This document shows positions 1 through 6,557 of a DNA stretch of 15,453 bases, piece by piece (the stretch's first letter is position 1; each line of letters opens with the position of its first letter). Position numbers and translations under genes: made by a program. Below the pieces are notes generated by a model. The model was not told where the DNA came from and made no database searches. It saw only the letters and a list, made by a program, of their open reading frames with translations. This DNA comes from Bacteroidales bacterium (GTDB taxonomy: Bacteria > Bacteroidota > Bacteroidia > Bacteroidales > Dysgonomonadaceae), in assembly GCA_012728155.1 (NCBI GenBank), contig JAAYFR010000183.1:1-15453 (forward strand), written 5' to 3'.

Positions 1-1
1 G

Positions 2-223
2 CTGCTGATGTCGCTGATCACAGTGCCACAGATGACTGCCAACCTCTTCACCGTCAGTTATTCAAAAATAATTTCCCTCTCAATCCTGTTCAGCTTTGTA
101 GGTTGTGTGACAGGACTATTGCTCTCCTATTATTTGAATGTTCCTTCCGGCGCATTTATCATTTTCGTACTTATCATCATGTTCTTTATTGCGAAAGCAA
201 TAAAATCCTTTTTCCTGCGTTAA
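2..223 (+). CDS. Metal ABC transporter permease, ABC-3 family (3' end only)
   Basis: This is the C-terminal 73 residues of an inner-membrane permease of the ZnuB/TroC/MntB (ABC-3) family, which moves zinc, manganese or iron with an ATPase and a solute-binding protein. The frame is open from base 2 and the 5' part lies outside the window. Visible hallmarks are a polar stretch with VPQMTANLF, matching the family's 'IPAATARLL' position, then two hydrophobic helices joined by the turn LLLSYYLNVPSGA, which corresponds to the family's conserved LSYYLDLPSGA. It ends with a short basic tail (KAIKSFFLR). The metal cannot be decided from this fragment. The next gene starts about 26 bp downstream on the same strand. 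Confidence 0.82.
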   Translation: MLMSLITVPQMTANLFTVSYSKIISLSILFSFVGCVTGLLLSYYLNVPSGAFIIFVLIIMFFIAKAIKSFFLR

Positions 224-249
224 ATAACTGGTCGGAAAAAGAAGTAACT

Positions 250-1845
250 GTGTCATTAAAAACTATAAGGAAAAAGAAGAGAGCCTATCTCCTTTGGGGA
301 TTGATCTATATTGCCTTTTTCTCGGCCTGTTCCACCCGAAGAAACACAACTGCCACACGGGGATATCATGAACTTACCACCCGTTACAATATCTATTTCA
401 ATGCGGAAGAGAGATACCGCGAGATCCTAAGACAAAGAGGGGAGAGCTTCCAGGAGAACTACGATGAACTACTCCCTTTCTATCCTTCACACCCTTATGG
501 TGAGAGATCATCTTCGGGAGGGCCATTCGACCCGGTGATCGAGAAGACCGAAAAGGCCATCCGTGAACACTCCATCACCGCAAAACCACGGCGCGACCCT
601 GCCAAAGCCCAATCCAATGAATACCGCCAATGGCTTCGGCAGGAAGAGTTCAATCCTTTCCTCAAAAATGTGTGGCTGTTGAGGGGAAAATCTCTTTTGC
701 AAAACGGTGATTATGAAGAGGCACTCGCCGTTTTCTCGGGGATATTGCGCCAATTCAATCACGACCCCGATCTTATCGATGAAGCAGAGATTTGGATGTT
801 ACGTACATACACTGAAATGGGGAGGAGATATGAGGCGGAACAGACAATCTATCTATTGGAAAGTAAAAAATTCCCCCCTCAACTGGAGAAACTCTTTACT
901 GAACACTATACCTACTACCTGATACAAAAAAAGGAGTTTTTGGAAGCACTCCCCCAATTAGAAAAAGTCATTGCCTTGGAGTCTGATTATCTCCGGAAAA
1001 AAAGAATGCAATTCCTGCTTGGACAAATCTATCTGATCAACGGCGATAAAAACAGAGCTTATCACGCCTTCGAAGAGGTGAAAGGGCTTCGTACCCCCTC
1101 CGAACTTGCGTTACATGCTACCCGTTGGCAATCGGCCATCACCAATGACTCACTACCACAGTTTTTCCGCCTTTCCGGACCGGATAATGGGTTCGCACAA
1201 GAGACGACGACTACGGTTATCGATGCCGCCAATTCAATAACCGGAAATATCCATCAAGCATCAAATAGCCGGAGCCGGTTGGCAGAAGGCAGGAGTTTGG
1301 CAGAAAATGCCTCTTTGCATAGACAATGGCGATCACAAAACGGATTGTGGCAATCCTCACTCCCAACCGGGGAAGATGAAATGGTGAAAATTGAAGAAAA
1401 GAGGGAATTAAAATCAGAAAAGGTTGTATCTTTGGAGAAATCCGCCGATCCCTCCCCGGCAGAGGAAGAGAGCCCCTCACCACTGCCGGCCTATCCGCCT
1501 GAACAAATGGCGGTGGAAGAGAAGACTATTCGGCCGGAATCATCTCCCCGGTCTGGAAAGGTAACGGCAAATGAAAACCTATCGACTTTCCCCAATCAGA
1601 TTGCACGGGAAACGACGGAAGAGGTGAAACGACGGTTAGAGGAAAATGCTGCCAAAGCGTTGCAACAAGAACGCGAAACAGCGCCACAACAAAGCAGGGA
1701 GCAATTGCTGAAAGAGCGCAAAAAACAACGCGAGGTCAGAATCCGGGAAAGGGAACAAGCATTAAAAGAGAGGCAACGTGCACGCGAAGCAGCACTGAAA
1801 GAACGTGAAAAGGAAAGAGCCCGGAAAATAAGGAAGGAAAAATGA
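250..1845 (+). CDS. PorW/SprE-like TPR lipoprotein with charged helical C-terminal tail
   Basis: Predicted outer-envelope lipoprotein of about 531 residues. The open frame extends back to an ATG at 103, but that start lies deep inside the upstream permease gene. I prefer the GTG at 250, which gives a basic n-region (KTIRKKKR), a hydrophobic core and a lipobox ending FFSAC (Cys27). The region after the lipobox, CSTRRNTTATRGYHELTTRY with NIYFNAEERY following, resembles the N-terminus of PorW/SprE, a lipoprotein linked to the type IX secretion system in Bacteroidota. Residues about 135-300 contain TPR-like helices (LLQNGDYEEALAVF, YYLIQKKEFLEALPQLEKV, LGQIYLINGDKNRAYHAFEEV). Residues about 300-450 are low-complexity. 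The last ~75 residues are almost entirely E, R, K, Q and A, predicting a long single helix or coiled coil. The stop overlaps the rdgB start (ATGA), so the genes are probably co-transcribed. No T9SS core gene is visible, so a secretion role is an inference from similarity. Confidence 0.7.
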   Translation: MSLKTIRKKKRAYLLWGLIYIAFFSACSTRRNTTATRGYHELTTRYNIYFNAEERYREILRQRGESFQENYDELLPFYPSHPYGERSSSGGPFDPVIEKTEKAIREHSITAKPRRDPAKAQSNEYRQWLRQEEFNPFLKNVWLLRGKSLLQNGDYEEALAVFSGILRQFNHDPDLIDEAEIWMLRTYTEMGRRYEAEQTIYLLESKKFPPQLEKLFTEHYTYYLIQKKEFLEALPQLEKVIALESDYLRKKRMQFLLGQIYLINGDKNRAYHAFEEVKGLRTPSELALHATRWQSAITNDSLPQFFRLSGPDNGFAQETTTTVIDAANSITGNIHQASNSRSRLAEGRSLAENASLHRQWRSQNGLWQSSLPTGEDEMVKIEEKRELKSEKVVSLEKSADPSPAEEESPSPLPAYPPEQMAVEEKTIRPESSPRSGKVTANENLSTFPNQIARETTEEVKRRLEENAAKALQQERETAPQQSREQLLKERKKQREVRIREREQALKERQRAREAALKEREKERARKIRKEK

Positions 1846-2420
1846 AAAAAATTGTTTTTGCCACCAACAACCTACATAAACTCGACGAAATAGGTAAAAT
1901 TGGAAAAGGCCGCTTGCACATCCTCAGCCTGGTCGATATCGATTGCCACGAGGAGATCGAGGAGACAGGCACAACCCTCGAGGAAAATGCGCTGATCAAG
2001 ACGAAGTTCGTCAAAACGAAATATGGGTACGACTGCTTTGCCGACGATACAGGGTTGGAAGTGGAGGCATTGAAAGGCGCACCCGGCGTCTATTCGGCGC
2101 GGTATGCAGGTGAAGGTTGCAGCTTCGCGGATAATATGGATAAATTGCTCGCTGCATTACAGGGAATTGAAAACCGCACAGCTCAATTTCGAACCGTAAT
2201 CGCACTGGTTCTTAACGGTAAAGAATATCTTTTCGACGGCGTAATCAAAGGAAAGATCATCGAAGAGAAACGAGGCAGCACCGGTTTCGGATACGATCCT
2301 ATCTTCATGCCCGAGGGGTATGACAAGACCTTTGCCGAATTGGGCAACGAAATCAAGAACAGTATCAGCCACCGGGCAGTGGCGATGGAAAAGCTGGTCG
2401 ATTTTCTGCTAAAAGGCTAA
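1842..2420 (+). CDS. rdgB: Non-canonical purine NTP pyrophosphatase (RdgB/HAM1)
   Basis: A 192-residue cytosolic house-cleaning enzyme that hydrolyses dITP, ITP and XTP to the monophosphate plus pyrophosphate, keeping deaminated purines out of DNA and RNA. Family signatures are all present: the N-terminal FATNNLHKLDEI (residues 6-17, the T/SxNxxK phosphate-binding motif), FADDTGLEVEALKGAPGVYS (residues 67-86, with the acidic pair D68-D69 and the following GxPGVYSARYAG), GSTGFGYDPIF (residues 145-155), and the C-terminal K-N-SHRAVA segment (residues 172-181). Length matches the family. The start is set by the 4-bp ATGA overlap with the upstream TPR gene, which implies translational coupling. 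Confidence 0.96.
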   Translation: MKKIVFATNNLHKLDEIGKIGKGRLHILSLVDIDCHEEIEETGTTLEENALIKTKFVKTKYGYDCFADDTGLEVEALKGAPGVYSARYAGEGCSFADNMDKLLAALQGIENRTAQFRTVIALVLNGKEYLFDGVIKGKIIEEKRGSTGFGYDPIFMPEGYDKTFAELGNEIKNSISHRAVAMEKLVDFLLKG

Positions 2421-2431
2421 AAAACAATCTA

Positions 2432-2463
2432 CAAATCATCAAATTATCAAACCAGCAAATCAT
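2432..2463 (+). repeat. Four tandem 8-bp CAAA-type units in a 5' leader
   Basis: Four head-to-tail octamers fill the gap between rdgB and the oxidoreductase gene: CAAATCAT, CAAATTAT, CAAACCAG and CAAATCAT, ending 7 bp before the ATG at 2471. The first and fourth units are identical. This is seen directly. Whether it acts as an unstructured translational enhancer, a protein site or a slippage-prone tract is unknown. Confidence 0.75.
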
Positions 2464-2470
2464 AAAAATT

Positions 2471-3529
2471 ATGTCAACCAACATTCGCACAGGCATTATC
2501 GGTTACGGACTCTCCGGCCGGGTATTTCATGCTCCTTTTATCGATGTGGTGGAAGGATTCGAACTTACAAAGATCAGCACATCCGATCCTGAGAAAAAAG
2601 CACTTATTGAGGAGCGGTATCCGATCACTGCTGTCGTTCCCGACGGAAAAGGGATTATCGACGACCCGGAAATTGATCTCGTTATTGTCACTTCGCCCAA
2701 TACCGACCATTTCCGTTGGGCACGGGAAGCTCTGTTGGCAGGCAAACATGTAGTAGTGGAAAAACCCTTCACTGTAGATGTAAAAGAGGCTGCCGAACTG
2801 ATAGAGATCTCCAAGCGACAGCAAAAAATCCTCACCGTCTACCACAACCGCCGTTTCACAAGCGATACCAGAACAGTGAAAAAACTGCTCGAAAGCGGCC
2901 TCCTCGGTGAAATTATGGATTACGAGACACACTTCGACCGCTACCGTACCGATCCGCGACCCAATGGGGCATGGAGGGAGCAACCGCTGCCCGGATCGGG
3001 AATTTTCTACGACCTGGGATCACACCTTATTGACCAGTCGCTATGGTTTTTCGGCATGCCGAAAGCAGTTACTGCCGAGATCAATTCACAACGCCCCTGG
3101 GCAAAAGCGGACGACCATTTCGATGTGCGCCTCCACTACCCCACCTTTACAGCTACCCTGAAATCGGGAATGATCTGCCGTATCCCCGGACCCACCTATA
3201 TGCTCCACGGCACGAATGGCTCATTTATAAAATATGGGCTCGACGTGCAGGAAGCCACTCTCGACGGGGGAGCCAAGCCCGAAGGAAAAAATTGGGGACG
3301 TGAACCCGAAAATATCTGGGGCACCATCAAAGCGGAGTATAAAGGAGTGAAGATAGAGGGAAAGCTGGAAAGCGAACAGGGCGATTACCGCGACTACTTC
3401 ATCAACCTGCGTGATGCCATCAACGGTGAAGCACCTATTGCTGTCAAGCCTGAAGAGGCCTTAAACGTGATGAAGATTATTGAATTGGCTTTTCAGAGTA
3501 GTAAAGAGAAAAAAACGATCACAGTCTGA
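2471..3529 (+). CDS. Gfo/Idh/MocA-family NAD(P)-dependent oxidoreductase (YdgJ/YvaA-like)
   Basis: A 352-residue cytosolic dehydrogenase. The Rossmann dinucleotide motif GYGLSG is at residues 11-16, preceded by a short strand (RTGIIGYG). The family's EKP motif is at 97-99 (VVVEKPF), with K98 as the conserved catalytic lysine. YHNRRF (124-129) and DLGSHLIDQ (181-189) supply the usual H185 and D188 in the active site. The combination GYGLSGRVFHAPFI and VYHNRRFTSD is most like the YdgJ/YvaA (IolW) branch, of which some members are NADP-dependent scyllo-inositol dehydrogenases. That substrate is an inference. It sits 50 bp after rdgB in the same direction, with tandem octamers in between. Confidence 0.9.
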   Translation: MSTNIRTGIIGYGLSGRVFHAPFIDVVEGFELTKISTSDPEKKALIEERYPITAVVPDGKGIIDDPEIDLVIVTSPNTDHFRWAREALLAGKHVVVEKPFTVDVKEAAELIEISKRQQKILTVYHNRRFTSDTRTVKKLLESGLLGEIMDYETHFDRYRTDPRPNGAWREQPLPGSGIFYDLGSHLIDQSLWFFGMPKAVTAEINSQRPWAKADDHFDVRLHYPTFTATLKSGMICRIPGPTYMLHGTNGSFIKYGLDVQEATLDGGAKPEGKNWGREPENIWGTIKAEYKGVKIEGKLESEQGDYRDYFINLRDAINGEAPIAVKPEEALNVMKIIELAFQSSKEKKTITV

Positions 3530-3683
3530 AATACAAAATTATGGAAGACGATGCAATAAGACAACGTTATGGACTCTTATGATCTTCATTTTTTCCAGCT
3601 TATGTTTTTGTGAACAAGCAAAGTATAAAACGAATTAAATAGATAAAGGATAACCATCCCTAAAAGATTTAACTTTTGTTGGG

Positions 3684-3796
3684 GAACATTCGGGGATACT
3701 TTTTCATCTTACAGATAATTACCGCTGTGGCAATCTGTCCGGCGGTAATTTTTATCTTACAAATATCTTTAAAAATTCTTTTTGAACATCCCCCGA
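3684..3796 (+). promoter_or_regulatory. Nested inverted repeats and direct repeat upstream of the ECF sigma gene
   Basis: Part of the 283-bp gene-free stretch 3530-3812. Seen directly: an outer imperfect inverted repeat pairing TCGGGGAT (3690-3697) with ATCCCCCGA (3788-3796, one extra C); an inner perfect 9-bp inverted repeat, AATTACCGC (3717-3725) with GCGGTAATT (3742-3750); and a direct repeat TTTTTCATCTTACAGATA (3700-3717) with TTTTTATCTTACAAATA (3749-3765) flanking the inner stem. I see no gene in this stretch. It could be an operator, an attenuator or a structured leader for the sigma-factor transcript. Confidence 0.5.
3717..3753 (+). terminator. Possible intrinsic terminator or attenuator hairpin
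   Basis: A 9-bp perfect stem, AATTACCGC/GCGGTAATT, with a 16-nt loop. The 3' arm runs into TTTTTATC. It lies about 190 bp after the oxidoreductase stop and about 80 bp before the sigma gene. It could therefore end the upstream transcript or attenuate the downstream one. The stem is only moderately GC-rich and the T-run is short. Confidence 0.4.
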
Positions 3797-3809
3797 TTCT
3801 ACTATTTTG
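3781..3809 (+). promoter_or_regulatory. Possible Bacteroidota-type promoter for the ECF sigma gene
   Basis: TTTG at 3781-3784 followed 18 bp later by TATTTTG (3803-3809), close to the TTTG / TAnnTTTG consensus of the Bacteroidota primary sigma factor but one base short in the -7 element. Transcription would begin near 3815, which excludes a TTG at 3813 as the start codon and favours translation from 3831 or 3835. Confidence 0.35.
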
Positions 3810-3830
3810 TAATTGGTCTTATTGTTTTTT

Positions 3831-4346
3831 GTGAATGAATGTTTTAGAAAAAAAAAATTCTCCGGATACTTCCACGATCACTATCGCCAGCTTTGTCTGC
3901 ACGCGCTCCATTTCATGGGTAACGCCGACGAAGCTGAGGATGTGGTACAAGAAACATTCGTGAATTTATGGGATAAAAGAGAGCAGATGGAAACGATCAA
4001 ATCAATGAAGTCTTATCTCTATACCGCTGTCAGAAATAATTGCCTGACTCGTATCCGTGATGCAAAACCTACCTCTTCACTTGAAATGATTCCTCCCGAT
4101 GCATTACTTCCCGAAGAAGACCAGATAAAACGAGCAGAGATGGAAGTCCGCATCTGGAAAATGATCGATGAACTACCGGAGCGCCGTCGCAAGATTTTTT
4201 TGATGGCAAAACGTGACGGAATGAGCTACAGGGAGATTGCGGCAGAAACCGGATTGTCTGTCAAGACTGTGGAGAACCACATATTCCGCGCGATGCAGTC
4301 ACTCCGCTCCAAAGATATCAATGCCTATTTTTTCTTCTTTGCATAA
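3831..4346 (+). CDS. FecI-type ECF RNA polymerase sigma factor (Bacteroidetes family)
   Basis: A cytosolic sigma-70 family factor of about 171 residues that would direct transcription of its own surface-uptake locus when released by FecR. Region 2 is seen in GNADEAEDVVQETFVNLWDK (core-binding helix) and SYLYTAVRNNCLTRIR. Region 4 is seen in LPERRRKIFLMAKRDGMSYR followed by EIAAETGLSVKTVENHIFRA (helix-turn-helix). The start is uncertain. The frame has no ATG before region 2; the candidates are GTG 3831 (used here) and TTG 3813, which gives an unlikely hydrophobic leader and lies within a possible promoter. An ATG at 3835 is in the wrong frame, but one added base in the A10 tract at 3848-3857 would join it to the sigma frame, giving a typical MNVLEKKKFSGYF start. 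FecR follows 55 bp downstream. Confidence 0.9.
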   Translation: MNECFRKKKFSGYFHDHYRQLCLHALHFMGNADEAEDVVQETFVNLWDKREQMETIKSMKSYLYTAVRNNCLTRIRDAKPTSSLEMIPPDALLPEEDQIKRAEMEVRIWKMIDELPERRRKIFLMAKRDGMSYREIAAETGLSVKTVENHIFRAMQSLRSKDINAYFFFFA

Positions 4347-4364
4347 AATTTTTTACTTTCGAAT

Positions 4365-4393
4365 GAGGGATTTTTCAACTCCCTGCATCTTAT
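4365..4393 (+). promoter_or_regulatory. GAGGG-N16-CATCTTAT motif, copy 1 (before fecR-like gene)
   Basis: GAGGG (4365-4369) and CATCTTAT (4386-4393) are separated by 16 bp, just before the anti-sigma ATG at 4402. A second copy of the same arrangement, with surrounding T-rich sequence, occurs at 5266-5293. The bipartite -35/-10-like layout suggests an ECF sigma promoter, but the motif ends only 8 bp before the start codon, which would leave almost no leader. Function is inferred only. Confidence 0.4.
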
Positions 4394-4401
4394 AAATAGA
4401 A

Positions 4402-5247
4402 ATGTTTGAAAAGAGAATGGAAAAGAACAGGAATGAGATGGATGAATCTATTCGTTTTGTAGCTCAGCACTACCAGGAAGGAGCGTTCAATACCACACAA
4501 GGATGGAAAAGGCTCACCCCCTCACTGCCGGGTTTTGGAAAGAGAGGACAGCTCTCTCTATTGACCCGGATAGCTGCAGCTGCTCTCTTGCTATTGATCA
4601 TAGGAGTAGGCGTGTTGAAAATGGCAAATCAGCCGGAACAGCTCTACGCAGAGACCGATAACACCCCATTCACGCTTCCCGATCAAACCACGATCGTGAT
4701 GAAACAAGGGGCGAAGTTGCAATATTACAAACATTTCAACAAAACCGAACGGCGTATCTCGATGTACGGAGATATAGCATTCGCAGTCACCCGTGATGAA
4801 ATAAAACCATTCATTGTTTCCACGCCTACAGCACTAATAAAGGTGCTCGGCACAGAATTTACCGTCGCTGCCAATGACAACGAAACCCGCCTTAGCGTAG
4901 CATCAGGCAAGGTGCTCTTCACACCCAACGACCCGGCAGTTGCTTTGCCCTGTACTGCCGACATGACAGTGCGCTACATCGCCGAAACAGCAACTGTAAA
5001 CGTGACTGCACCCGGCAGAGAAATTGAAATCAACGGGAAGACGCGATCACTCACTTTCGACAATATAGAATTAAAAGAGGTCGTCAGTCTATTGTCACAC
5101 TTCTACAAAATAGCACTTGAACTACCCGAAAACGAAGCGGAATTGGCATTCAGTTCCTCTTTCACACAAGAAAGCATTATTGAGATCATCAACATCATCA
5201 ATCTCACCCTCGACACCCATATTACTATTAAAGAACCACCGTTATAA
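4402..5247 (+). CDS. FecR-type anti-sigma factor / signal transducer with DUF4974
   Basis: A 281-residue inner-membrane protein that would hold the adjacent ECF sigma factor inactive and relay a signal from the TonB-dependent receptor. The order of parts is: an N-terminal cytoplasmic segment (residues 1-54, including DESIRFVAQHYQEGAFNTTQ), one transmembrane helix (about 55-74, RIAAAALLLLIIGVGVLKMA), a periplasmic FecR domain (about 85-195, with LPDQTTIVMKQGAKLQYY, ISMYGDIAFAVTRDEIKPF and the hallmark IKVLGTEFTV), and a C-terminal DUF4974 (about 216-281, LTFDNIELKEVVSLLSHFYK). Other ATGs occur at codons 6 and 13. Placement between the sigma factor and the receptor operon is the standard FecI-FecR arrangement in Bacteroidota. 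Confidence 0.93.
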   Translation: MFEKRMEKNRNEMDESIRFVAQHYQEGAFNTTQGWKRLTPSLPGFGKRGQLSLLTRIAAAALLLLIIGVGVLKMANQPEQLYAETDNTPFTLPDQTTIVMKQGAKLQYYKHFNKTERRISMYGDIAFAVTRDEIKPFIVSTPTALIKVLGTEFTVAANDNETRLSVASGKVLFTPNDPAVALPCTADMTVRYIAETATVNVTAPGREIEINGKTRSLTFDNIELKEVVSLLSHFYKIALELPENEAELAFSSSFTQESIIEIINIINLTLDTHITIKEPPL

Positions 5248-5265
5248 TTTTTTTCACCTTCAAGT

Positions 5266-5293
5266 GAGGGATTTTGATTTTTCCGCATCTTAT
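5266..5293 (+). promoter_or_regulatory. GAGGG-N15-CATCTTAT motif, copy 2 (before propeller lipoprotein)
   Basis: GAGGG (5266-5270) and CATCTTAT (5286-5293) are separated by 15 bp. Both copies are preceded by a TTTTT-AC-TTC-type stretch and followed by ATAWAT. Here the motif ends 48 bp before the ATG at 5342, a normal promoter distance. It may be the site used by the ECF sigma factor encoded just upstream. A lone CATCTTAT also occurs at 6501-6508 before the receptor gene, without the GAGGG half. Confidence 0.45.
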
Positions 5294-5341
5294 ATATGAG
5301 TGAAACAAAAAACAAAATTAACAATTTAATTTATTAGAGTT

Positions 5342-6448
5342 ATGTTCAACAAAATGAGTATTTTAACTATTTCTCTTCTGGTAACACTGTTCTTTTCAGG
5401 ATGCGGCAAAGAGTCCCTTCCTGACAATAATCATGAAAAGGAAACGGGAAAATGGCCCACAGGACAAAATGTATTCGTAGCAGGATTTGAAAATATTCAG
5501 GATGAAAAGCCGGTAGCCAGACTCTGGAAAAATGGGAAGATGGTGGATCTTGCCGGCAGCACCGGTAGTGGCGTCCGTTCAGCGGGAGATGTGATCAATT
5601 CAGTGGCTCGTTCCGTCTTCGTATCGGGCAATGATGTGTATGTGGCAGGGTATGATATCATCGAAGGTGAAGGAGCGGGCGAAAGAACCGGCCGGGCACG
5701 CCTCTGGAAAAACGGAGAAGTACAGGAACTCGAACAGGGAACCTACTTTGAACAGGCAGTATCTGTTTTTGTATCGGGTGATGATGTGTACGTACTCGGG
5801 GCTGAGTCGCTCCACCCCATCCCGTCAACCGGTGGCAGATGGGCTTACAAATATTGGAAAAATGGCAAGGCAGAAGTTTTTGCCGAACGGAATGGAGGGG
5901 ATGGCGTCAACTCTATTTTCGTCACCGATGACGGCGATGTTTATATAGCAGGCCAATATGGCAAGCAGGCGAAACTCTGGAAAAACGGAGTAGAAGAAGA
6001 CCTCGCCGGTGGCGAGCAGGCGAGCTCCGTTTTCGTGACAGCCAACGATATCTATGTGGCAGGATTTGACTCTTCAACTGCCAAGTTTTGGAAAAATGGA
6101 AAGATGGAGAATCTGACAAATGGCACGAAATTCGCAAAGGCATATTCTGTTTTCGTCTCCGGGAACGATGTATATGTGGCAGGGTATGAAGGTGATGAAG
6201 CCAAGCTATGGAAAAATGGCATCGTTCAGGATATCGCCGACAATAAAGATGCGAGGATGTTCCTTTCCGTTTTTGTATCCAATGGGGATATATACACGTC
6301 AGGTTATGTAGTGGTAGAGGGAAGCAGTGAAGGAAATCTTATTCACCCTTCGTACCTAAAGGCTACTCTTTGGAGAAACGGCAAAAAACTAAACCTCAAT
6401 ACCGAAGGTAAAAATAATTCGCAGGCAATCTCTATATTTGTAAAATAG
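5342..6448 (+). CDS. WKNG-repeat lipoprotein, predicted seven-bladed beta-propeller
   Basis: A 368-residue predicted lipoprotein: signal peptide with lipobox FFSGC (Cys21), then a repeat region with no enzyme motif. Seven copies of the pattern S-V-F-V-S-G-N-D-V-Y-V-A-G-Y ... L-W-K-N-G are visible, with the Trp of WKNG at residues 62, 122, 172, 213, 250, 290 and 344 (the last is WRNG). The first copy begins with a half unit (NVFVAGF) and the protein ends with the complementary half (ISIFVK). This is what a circularly closed beta-propeller with N/C-terminal 'Velcro' would show. Seven blades is an inference from the repeat count. Similar repeat lipoproteins are common in Bacteroidota without assigned function. 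Lying between FecR and the TonB receptor, it is a good candidate for a surface ligand-binding or accessory subunit. Confidence 0.85.
   Translation: MFNKMSILTISLLVTLFFSGCGKESLPDNNHEKETGKWPTGQNVFVAGFENIQDEKPVARLWKNGKMVDLAGSTGSGVRSAGDVINSVARSVFVSGNDVYVAGYDIIEGEGAGERTGRARLWKNGEVQELEQGTYFEQAVSVFVSGDDVYVLGAESLHPIPSTGGRWAYKYWKNGKAEVFAERNGGDGVNSIFVTDDGDVYIAGQYGKQAKLWKNGVEEDLAGGEQASSVFVTANDIYVAGFDSSTAKFWKNGKMENLTNGTKFAKAYSVFVSGNDVYVAGYEGDEAKLWKNGIVQDIADNKDARMFLSVFVSNGDIYTSGYVVVEGSSEGNLIHPSYLKATLWRNGKKLNLNTEGKNNSQAISIFVK
5468..6442 (+). repeat. Coding tandem repeats (seven WKNG units)
   Basis: The repeat units of the propeller lipoprotein are recognisable at DNA level. For example, a stretch reading GATGTGTATGTGGCAGGGTA near 5634-5653 recurs almost unchanged near 6168-6187, and CTCTGGAAAAACGGAG occurs near 5702 and again near 5978. 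Such similarity allows recombination between units and a change in blade number. Confidence 0.7.
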
Positions 6449-6557
6449 TTTTTTTGCCCATCTCCATATGCAACCAACAATGTAACAGAAATGGAGGAGC
6501 CATCTTATCAGGGATTTCAAATGATCAACAAGTCGAGGGGGTGAATCCTCAAATCGT

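Noticed and set aside
103..249. ATG-initiated extension of the TPR lipoprotein from 103
   Set aside because: It would overlap the permease gene by about 120 bp in another frame and would bury the clear lipoprotein signal peptide 50 residues in. The GTG at 250 fits better.
3541..3582. A 13-codon ORF after the oxidoreductase gene
   Set aside because: Too short, with no recognisable motif or ribosome-binding context; it is most likely a chance frame.
3813..3830. TTG start for the ECF sigma factor
   Set aside because: It adds a hydrophobic LVLLFF leader unlike ECF sigma factors and falls at or before the probable transcription start.
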